Shown one piece after another: positions 6,034-11,147 of a stretch of 11,147 nucleotides of DNA. Within the stretch, counting starts at the first letter, position 1. Every line of letters begins with the position of its first letter. The DNA comes from RGIG9060 sp036307825. GTDB taxonomy: Bacteria; Spirochaetota; Spirochaetia; Treponematales; Treponemataceae. Below the pieces are notes generated by a model, which searched no databases, was not told where the DNA came from, and worked only from the letters and a program-made list of their open reading frames with translations. The stretch is from positions 1 to 11,147 of the forward strand of contig JAXJWW010000034.1 in assembly GCA_036307825.1 (NCBI GenBank), read 5' to 3'. Both the position numbers and the translations under genes were made by a program.

Positions 6034-6906
6034 ATGAAGAAAGGAATTGTTATCAGTTTAGCAATTGCATTGATGGTTTTATTTTTAGGCTGTGATCAAC
6101 CAAGCACTCCTACAAATGATCCCAACACACCACAACCACCGACAACAGACACTTTGATTGGCAACTGGTTTTATTTAGAAGTTGATACAAGTGCTTGTAC
6201 TGAAGACACTTTTACAATGATTTTTAACGGTCCTACAGGAACTAAACAATCTAAAGATATCACAGATGTTCCAAAAACTGGTACCGTAAAATATGATTGG
6301 TATTCTACTACAGGAGCTCATGAAGTTTCTACAAGAACAGATTGTCCTGATAAATCTATAGGAAATGAAACTGATAAATTAGGTGTATATGTCTACACCG
6401 ACGCAACTTCTGTAAATTGTTATGGCTTCAACGCATCTCAAAATTGGTGGGTTGGAACAATAGAAGCAAACAACTGGCCAGGAATTGCAATGAGTACAGA
6501 TGCAGAAATTGTTGTAGAAGAAGTAACTGTAAATTTTGTTGTTACAATTACAGGAGCCTCTGAAGGTGATAAATTCTACATGGATGGAGATGTTTGGTCT
6601 TGGTCAAATGGGTGGCCTATTGCTGCTTGGTCAGGAAATAGCACTGAAAAAGCTCAAGCATGTATCACTGCTAACAAAAATTTTAGTACAGTTGCAGACG
6701 ACAGTGGAACTTGTACAATTACAACAAGTTATAAATGTCCAAAAGGCGTTGCAGCCAGTGGAAAAATCCAAATTATAAATTATGTAGATCCTGAAGATGA
6801 TAGTGAACTTTGGGGAGATCCAACAATAAGTAAAAATATAACTCCTGAATGGCCAACTTTATCAGAAGACGGAAACTTCACATTAACAGTTGATGTTAGT
6901 GAATAA
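6034..6906 (+). CDS. Putative glucan-binding lipoprotein of the amylase cassette
   Basis: This 290-residue protein has a lipoprotein signal peptide (MKKGIVISLAIALMVLFLG, lipid-modified C20) followed by a Thr/Pro/Asn-rich tether (21-40) and a beta-rich, Trp-rich mature part. Two modules can be guessed: ~41-163, ending in NNWPGIAM (146-153), which recalls the WPG-x-x-M signature of CBM26-type starch-binding modules, and ~164-290, with the aromatic cluster WSWSNGWPIAAW (188-199). Paired cysteines are common. No catalytic motif is recognised. The ATG has a strong AGGAAGG. It is the first gene after the poly-G promoter, upstream of the amylase-family lipoprotein and separated from it by an intrinsic terminator. 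By position and aromatic content I infer a polysaccharide-binding partner of the enzyme, as in starch-utilisation systems; this is not proven by a family match. Confidence 0.7.
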   Translation: MKKGIVISLAIALMVLFLGCDQPSTPTNDPNTPQPPTTDTLIGNWFYLEVDTSACTEDTFTMIFNGPTGTKQSKDITDVPKTGTVKYDWYSTTGAHEVSTRTDCPDKSIGNETDKLGVYVYTDATSVNCYGFNASQNWWVGTIEANNWPGIAMSTDAEIVVEEVTVNFVVTITGASEGDKFYMDGDVWSWSNGWPIAAWSGNSTEKAQACITANKNFSTVADDSGTCTITTSYKCPKGVAASGKIQIINYVDPEDDSELWGDPTISKNITPEWPTLSEDGNFTLTVDVSE

Positions 6907-6925
6907 AAGAAAATAGTTTTAATTT

Positions 6926-6960
6926 AGTCGCCTTAAAAAAATATCAAGGCGACTTTTTTT
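6926..6960 (+). terminator. Intrinsic terminator between the lipoprotein and amylase genes
   Basis: AGTCGCCTT (6926-6934) and AAGGCGACT (6946-6954) form a perfect 9-bp stem with an 11-base A-rich loop, followed by a run of T's (6954-6960). No promoter is visible between it and the amylase start at 6980, so it probably acts as a partial terminator setting the ratio of the two products. Confidence 0.85.
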
Positions 6961-6979
6961 ATATTTTATTCGAGGTTTT

Positions 6980-9900
6980 ATGAAAAGATTTATATATATT
7001 TTCTCAATAATTTGTTTAACTTTTATTTTAAGTTGTAAACAAACTACTACACCAGAACCAGGGCAAAATACTCCAAATAACGACTATCCTGTAACAAAAG
7101 AAATTCCAGCATTTTCGCCAATAGGTGGATTTTTTAAGGAAACTCAAACAGTAAGTATTGATTGCTCTGACGCAAAAGAAATTTATTACACAATAATCAC
7201 TCCACAAAATGTGATTGATAAAGAAAATTTAGAAGCCCCAAGCGAAACTTCTATAAAATACACAGGGCCATTTCAGGTTTCAGAACAATGTATTATTAGA
7301 GCGGTAGCAATAAAATCAGATGGAACAAAAAATTACGCAATGACTTGTTTTGATTTTGATTTAAATCGAGATAATGATTATTCTGGAACAAAACTTGAAT
7401 CTCCTAATTGGCAAGATCAAATCATCTATTTTATTTTAACAGATAGATTTTATAATGGCGATACAACAAATGATAAAACCGAAGGGCTTATTACTCAAGA
7501 CGGAATTTCCTATGATGAATCAATTGTTTTACCGGGACAACCTGCTTCAAGTTATAACGGGGGTGATTTAAAAGGGATAGAACAAAAATTAGATTATATT
7601 CAATCTTTGGGAGCAACTGCTATATGGATTACACCTCCAATAAAAAATCAAGTTGCAGATGGAAACTATCATGGATTTCACGGATATTGGGCAAGCGATT
7701 TTACAAAAGTTGACGAACACATGGGAACTTTAGAAGATTATCAAAGTCTTGTAAATGAAGCTCATAAAAGAGGAATGTATGTAATTCAGGATATTGTTGT
7801 AAATCATGTTGGCGATTTTCAAAAAATAGTACCACAACTTTCAATCACTGCCGAGATGGTAAAAAATAAACTTAGTGAAACTGATTTTAAACTAAATTCA
7901 CAATCTGTTCCTTATGCACATCCTACACAATTACCATGGGCATTTAACAATGTAAATGATTTAACAGAAGATGAATTTTTATACAGTTCATTTTATAATT
8001 ACAATGCTAGTATCTACAACTTTACAGATTTATCTCAACGATACATTTGGCAATCTTCTGATTTAGACGATATGAAAACTTCAAATCCTGTTGTGCAAAA
8101 TTTATTACGAGGTTATTTTAGATACTGGATTGATAAAACAAATATCGATGGATACAGAATTGATACAGTTTATTATGTTGAAGAAGAATTTTTTGAAGGC
8201 TTTATAAATTCAGAAGAAAGTGGGAATTTAGGAATAAGACCTTATGCAAAAACCTTAGGGAAAAATGATTTTTTGAATTTTGGAGAAGCATGGTCTACTG
8301 ATGAAAAAATAGTAAGTGATTACACTCAAAGTGAAAGTGGAACATCTCGCATTGATTCTATCATTTATTTTCCTCTACGATTTGCCATTACAGACACAAT
8401 AAGTCAAGGTTCTAAAACAAGCAACATTTCAACAGTTCTTCAAAATCGATACAGAAATACATCAAAAGTTCATTATGCAGATCCTAACAGATTAGTAACA
8501 TTTATAGATAATCATGATGTTGACAGATTTGCAAAAGTTATGAATGGTAATATTCCATTAATAAAAGCGGCTTACGGAATTATTTTTACAATTCCTGGTA
8601 TTCCACAAATTTATTATGGAAATGAACAAGGTTTTGCAGGTGAATGTCGAGAAGGAATGTTTACAGGTAGTTTTAGATCTGAAGGAACAGTTCAAACTCA
8701 AGACTATTTTGATCAAACAAATGACTGGTTTATTTATTTTCAAAACCTAACAAAAATGAGAAAAGAAAATAAAGTTTTTAGATACAATACTTTATACGTT
8801 TTAGATGATACTGATGATGCGGCAGGATTATTTGCCTATGTTGTCCGAGAAAAAGATGAAAATGGCAATGTTGTAACAACTGGTACAAAAAACAAAGCTA
8901 TCTACATTATGAACACATCAAGTATAGCAAAAGTTTTGGATGCTAAATACACAAATCTTTTACAAGGTGAAAAATTTACATTACTTTCAGATGTTTCTGC
9001 TTGTGAACAAGGAGATTCTCTTCCAGATGAATTTACTATCAATGAAGGCGGAAAAGTAAATCTTGTTATACCCGGAAACAGTTATGGAATTTATCTTTTA
9101 ACAGAAACAGGAGTTGAAGTATCTGGTGCTGAACACACAGTTTCTATTGTTAGTGTACCTACAGAGGAAGTTCAAGAAAACGAAATTTCAATTTCTGGAA
9201 AAACAAGTCATAATGGAACAGTAAGAATCGTTTTAAATGGAGATTATTCAAATTCAACAGAAGTAAACGCTACTGCAAATACTGAATTTACTCAAACAAT
9301 TGATATTTCAGCTTTATCTAATGGAAAAGTTTCTGTTCAAATGATTTTTGAATCTGAAGATGGATTTATAATTTATTCTTCTCAAAAAAGTTTTAATATC
9401 TTAAGACCATTTAAATTACTAAAAGATTCTTGTGTTACAGATCCTATTGGAGATGATAACGGTGTTGGACTTGCAAAAGGAAAAGTTACTTTGCCATCAC
9501 GAGAAGAATTTAAAGGTCAAATGGATATTGTGGGTGTAGATGTTTATCGTTCTGGAAATGATATCCGTCTTGGTGTAAAAATGGATTCTATTTCTAAAAC
9601 ATGGAATCCTACAGCAAACATTTTTGACCATGTAATATTTAATATCTTCATTGGTACTCCAGAACAAAACGGATGTACATATCATTCTGGATATAATTAC
9701 GAATTACCAAATAATTTCAAGTGGGATTTTATGTATCAACCCAACGGATGGGGAAGTTCTTATTATTCTAAAGAAGGAGCGTCACTAACATCACTTGGGA
9801 AAGCTATTACTCCGTCTCCTACAAATACTCCTGTTGTAAATTATGACAAAGATACAGATGAAGACGGTATGATTGAACTTAATTGGGAAAATTATACACC

Positions 9901-10141
9901 AACTGAAGAATGGCAAGATGAAAGTGGTATGATTTGGTTTACAATAAGCGCTTCATCCTTAGGTTATCCTAAAGATATTACAGGATATAAAATATACATC
10001 AATACTTACGATTTTGATATGGGTGCTCCTCGAGGAATGGTTGAAGGTGAACATGAAGAATGGAAATTCGGAACTGCAATCTCATTGGAAGATACACCAA
10101 GAGTTATTGATGAACTAGATACAATTATAGAGATAAAATAG
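6980..10141 (+). CDS. Lipoprotein alpha-amylase family glycoside hydrolase (GH13), multidomain
   Basis: This 1053-residue enzyme should cleave alpha-glucans such as starch or maltodextrin outside the cytoplasmic membrane. A signal peptide with lipobox ILSC places the lipid on C19. After a Thr/Pro linker, residues ~44-127 form a chitobiase-C-terminal-like beta-sandwich (FSPIGGFF, RAVAIKSDG). The GH13 barrel covers ~146-640 with all four conserved regions: DIVVNHV (D271-V277), GYRIDT (nucleophile D395), FGEAW (acid/base E436) and FIDNHD (transition-state stabiliser D513). NGGDLKGIEQKLDYIQSLGA and HGYWASDF are also typical. A C-terminal barrel-associated beta domain and an Ig-like linker (~715-810) follow. 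Residues ~821-1030 match the glucodextranase/amylopullulanase C-terminal module, starting DPIGDDNGVG. The start has CGAGG four bases upstream. The active site is intact. Which alpha-glucan linkage is favoured cannot be told from sequence alone. Confidence 0.92.
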   Translation: MKRFIYIFSIICLTFILSCKQTTTPEPGQNTPNNDYPVTKEIPAFSPIGGFFKETQTVSIDCSDAKEIYYTIITPQNVIDKENLEAPSETSIKYTGPFQVSEQCIIRAVAIKSDGTKNYAMTCFDFDLNRDNDYSGTKLESPNWQDQIIYFILTDRFYNGDTTNDKTEGLITQDGISYDESIVLPGQPASSYNGGDLKGIEQKLDYIQSLGATAIWITPPIKNQVADGNYHGFHGYWASDFTKVDEHMGTLEDYQSLVNEAHKRGMYVIQDIVVNHVGDFQKIVPQLSITAEMVKNKLSETDFKLNSQSVPYAHPTQLPWAFNNVNDLTEDEFLYSSFYNYNASIYNFTDLSQRYIWQSSDLDDMKTSNPVVQNLLRGYFRYWIDKTNIDGYRIDTVYYVEEEFFEGFINSEESGNLGIRPYAKTLGKNDFLNFGEAWSTDEKIVSDYTQSESGTSRIDSIIYFPLRFAITDTISQGSKTSNISTVLQNRYRNTSKVHYADPNRLVTFIDNHDVDRFAKVMNGNIPLIKAAYGIIFTIPGIPQIYYGNEQGFAGECREGMFTGSFRSEGTVQTQDYFDQTNDWFIYFQNLTKMRKENKVFRYNTLYVLDDTDDAAGLFAYVVREKDENGNVVTTGTKNKAIYIMNTSSIAKVLDAKYTNLLQGEKFTLLSDVSACEQGDSLPDEFTINEGGKVNLVIPGNSYGIYLLTETGVEVSGAEHTVSIVSVPTEEVQENEISISGKTSHNGTVRIVLNGDYSNSTEVNATANTEFTQTIDISALSNGKVSVQMIFESEDGFIIYSSQKSFNILRPFKLLKDSCVTDPIGDDNGVGLAKGKVTLPSREEFKGQMDIVGVDVYRSGNDIRLGVKMDSISKTWNPTANIFDHVIFNIFIGTPEQNGCTYHSGYNYELPNNFKWDFMYQPNGWGSSYYSKEGASLTSLGKAITPSPTNTPVVNYDKDTDEDGMIELNWENYTPTEEWQDESGMIWFTISASSLGYPKDITGYKIYINTYDFDMGAPRGMVEGEHEEWKFGTAISLEDTPRVIDELDTIIEIK

Positions 10142-10171
10142 CTTATAAGCTAAAGTAATTTCTCAATTTTT

Positions 10172-10214
10172 GTCCAGACGATTTGAGTTTAAATTTAAAT
10201 CATCTGGACTTTTT
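10172..10214 (+). terminator. Intrinsic terminator of the amylase gene
   Basis: GTCCAGA-C-GATTT (10172-10184) pairs with AAATC-A-TCTGGAC (10197-10209), 12 pairs with one internal C/A mismatch around a 12-base loop, and is followed by a T-run at 10210-10214. It ends the cassette 30 bp after the amylase stop. Confidence 0.8.
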
Positions 10215-10483
10215 ATTAAATATTTATAAAAATACTAGTCTCTCCACGTTAAATAAAAAAAACTAGCTTATTTATAGAATAGAACACTTTAGTAAGCATC
10301 ATATTTTTTAATAATAATAAAACTCCTAGCAACTCACACTTTCTGGGTGCCATTACTTATGGTGTTGTAAAGTTTAGTACAGGTTACATTGTACCTATAA
10401 TCATTATTCAAACCTTTTATGTATACAATTTTGTACTCATTACACATAATTATTAATATCCAAACTGAAATTTCGAACTTGTC
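10215..10483. other. Non-coding gap between convergent genes
   Basis: No convincing coding frame is present; the longest candidates are short and lack ribosome sites. An imperfect plus-strand hairpin lies at 10338-10373: ACTTT/AAAGT outside, CCAT/ATGG inside, joined by G-U pairs. A TATAAT at 10396-10401 has no good -35 and no gene after it. No clear terminator is visible for the minus-strand acetyltransferase. Confidence 0.5.
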
Positions 10484-11044
10484 TTATAAATCGATTGTAT
10501 ACATAAATTCTGTTTTTGCAAGATTAGGTTCTGATTTGTTATAACGAATCCCATCATCAGAATATTTTTTCATACCGATTTTTTCCATTACGCGCCAAGA
10601 ACCGATATTTTCTGCATCGCATTGAGCGATCATCTTTTTTACGCCAAGTGATTTTGTAAATTCTAAAACGCATTTTGCACTTTCTGAAGCAAAACCTTTG
10701 TTCCAAAAATTTTTGTCTAAAATCCAACCCATGTCGGCACAATTTTTGCCAAAAATTTTTACGATTTCAGGATTTTCAAAAAGCAACTCAAAAGAAATTC
10801 CACCGATAAATTTATTATTTTCTTCTTTTAGCAAAATATCAAATTCAAATAAAGTTTGATTTTCACTTTCCCACTGAGTTTCGCATATTTTGATATAATC
10901 AAAAGTTTCTTCCTTTGGTTTTGGCAAAAACATCATAAACCGAGTATTTTCAATATCACTTGAAATACGAGCTCGACTTTCAAAATTTTTCATAGAAGCA
11001 GGAACAAGCAAAAGTCGTGAAGTTTCAAGTTGCGTAATTTTCAT
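10484..11044 (-). CDS. GNAT acetyltransferase, RimJ/RimL-like
   Basis: This 186-residue cytoplasmic protein has the ordering of RimJ/RimL-type N-acetyltransferases: the opening ITQLETSRLLLVPAS, a central FIGGISFELL strand, GWILDKNFWNKGFASESAKCVLEF with the acetyl-CoA loop NKGFASE, and the C-terminal CDAENIGSWRVMEKIGMKK in which Asn/Ser precede the final helix. These proteins acetylate alpha-amino groups of proteins or small molecules; the acceptor here cannot be deduced. The ATG has GAGG five bases upstream. It starts 27 bp after the stop of the upstream minus-strand gene, so the two are probably co-transcribed. It is not closely similar to either half of the GNAT fusion at 4232-5578. Confidence 0.88.
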   Translation of the reverse strand: MKITQLETSRLLLVPASMKNFESRARISSDIENTRFMMFLPKPKEETFDYIKICETQWESENQTLFEFDILLKEENNKFIGGISFELLFENPEIVKIFGKNCADMGWILDKNFWNKGFASESAKCVLEFTKSLGVKKMIAQCDAENIGSWRVMEKIGMKKYSDDGIRYNKSEPNLAKTEFMYTIDL

Positions 11045-11071
11045 ATTTTCCTCGATAAATTGCGAACAAAT

Positions 11072-11147
11072 TTAGTTTTCTAAAGCAAAAATTTTTTCTA
11101 AATAAGTTTTTGCATTTTTACTTTCAGTTTGATTATACTCAAATTTC
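11072..11147 (-). CDS. C-terminal tail of an upstream gene (partial)
   Basis: On the reverse strand a frame enters from the window edge and ends at TAA (11074-11072), giving 24 residues that close with AKTYLEKIFALEN. It ends 27 bp before the acetyltransferase ATG, the spacing of an operon. Too little is present to name a family. The two other reverse frames are interrupted by stops within this stretch, which supports the choice. Confidence 0.5.
   Translation of the reverse strand, partial: KFEYNQTESKNAKTYLEKIFALEN

Noticed and set aside
6536..6778. 80-codon plus-strand frame inside the lipoprotein gene
   Set aside because: Out-of-frame shadow rich in Leu and Gln; the overlapping frame has a signal peptide and a good ribosome site.
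8558..9685. Two minus-strand frames (61 and 62 codons) opposite the amylase gene
   Set aside because: They oppose the conserved barrel and C-terminal modules of an intact GH13 gene.
10139..10152. 14-bp perfect palindrome TAGCTTATAAGCTA over the amylase stop codon
   Set aside because: Too short and AT-rich to weigh much; it folds only as a 5-bp stem, and the real terminator lies 20 bp further on.
10255..10356. 33-codon minus-strand frame starting MAPRKCELLGV
   Set aside because: No ribosome site, low-complexity Leu/Lys composition, and nothing conserved that I recognise.
10373..10401. Possible plus-strand promoter TTTAGT-17 bp-TATAAT
   Set aside because: The -35 matches only three bases and no plus-strand gene follows; such boxes are expected by chance in AT-rich DNA.
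10557..10742. 61-codon minus-strand frame inside the RimJ/RimL-like gene
   Set aside because: Same-strand, out-of-frame overlap with a gene that has clear acetyl-CoA-binding motifs.
1..11147. CRISPR arrays, tRNA/rRNA genes, insertion sequences, attachment sites
   Set aside because: No spaced direct repeats, cloverleaf-forming segments, transposase or integrase motifs were found by reading both strands.

Overview
The window is a very AT-rich, tightly packed bacterial segment, about 11.1 kb long. Several features suggest a spirochaete, most likely a host-associated Treponema: the base composition, several lipoproteins with short spirochaete-type lipoboxes (LGC, LSC, FGC), a long poly-G tract in a promoter, and many GNAT, Nudix and amidohydrolase housekeeping-accessory genes. 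This assignment is inferred from style and not from a marker gene. No tRNA, rRNA, CRISPR array, insertion sequence or phage gene was seen.

Layout. 1-169 (-): start of a charged, probably coiled-coil protein that leaves the window. ~189/261-1154 (+): a YihY/BrkB-type membrane protein fused to a cyclic-nucleotide-binding domain; its N-terminal membrane half is missing. 1182-2744 (+): a divergent GMP-synthase homologue with most of its glutamine amidotransferase domain gone and an altered PP-loop. 2746-3567 (-): an amidohydrolase, tail to tail with the previous gene. 3671-4195 (+): a Nudix hydrolase, divergent from the amidohydrolase over a 103-bp two-promoter gap. 4232-5578 (-): a double-GNAT fusion with a well-formed internal start. 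5634-5819 (-): a tiny lipoprotein. 6034-10141 (+): a two-gene glucan (starch-type) utilisation cassette, consisting of a putative glucan-binding lipoprotein and a 1053-residue lipoprotein of the alpha-amylase family (GH13). 10484-11044 (-): a RimJ/RimL-like acetyltransferase, preceded by the C-terminal tail of another gene at 11072-11147 (-).

The most striking element is the control region of the amylase cassette. A near-consensus -35 (TTGACG) runs directly into a tract of nine G's, followed 16 bp after the hexamer by an extended -10 (TGA-TAAACT). The G tract is therefore the promoter spacer, and gain or loss of single G's would change the spacing. This is the geometry expected of a phase-variable promoter. 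A 15-bp inverted repeat covers the predicted transcription start, and a second stem-loop lies just before the ribosome binding site. A strong intrinsic terminator separates the lipoprotein gene from the amylase gene, so the binding protein should be made in excess of the enzyme. My reading is a switchable, surface- or periplasm-anchored starch-degrading system.

Secondary points of interest are the apparently disabled GMP-synthase homologue beside a nucleotide-sensing membrane protein, the 5' truncation of that membrane protein close to the start of an oppositely oriented gene, and two minus-strand genes whose -10 boxes lie only 6 nt from the ATG and may give leaderless mRNAs.
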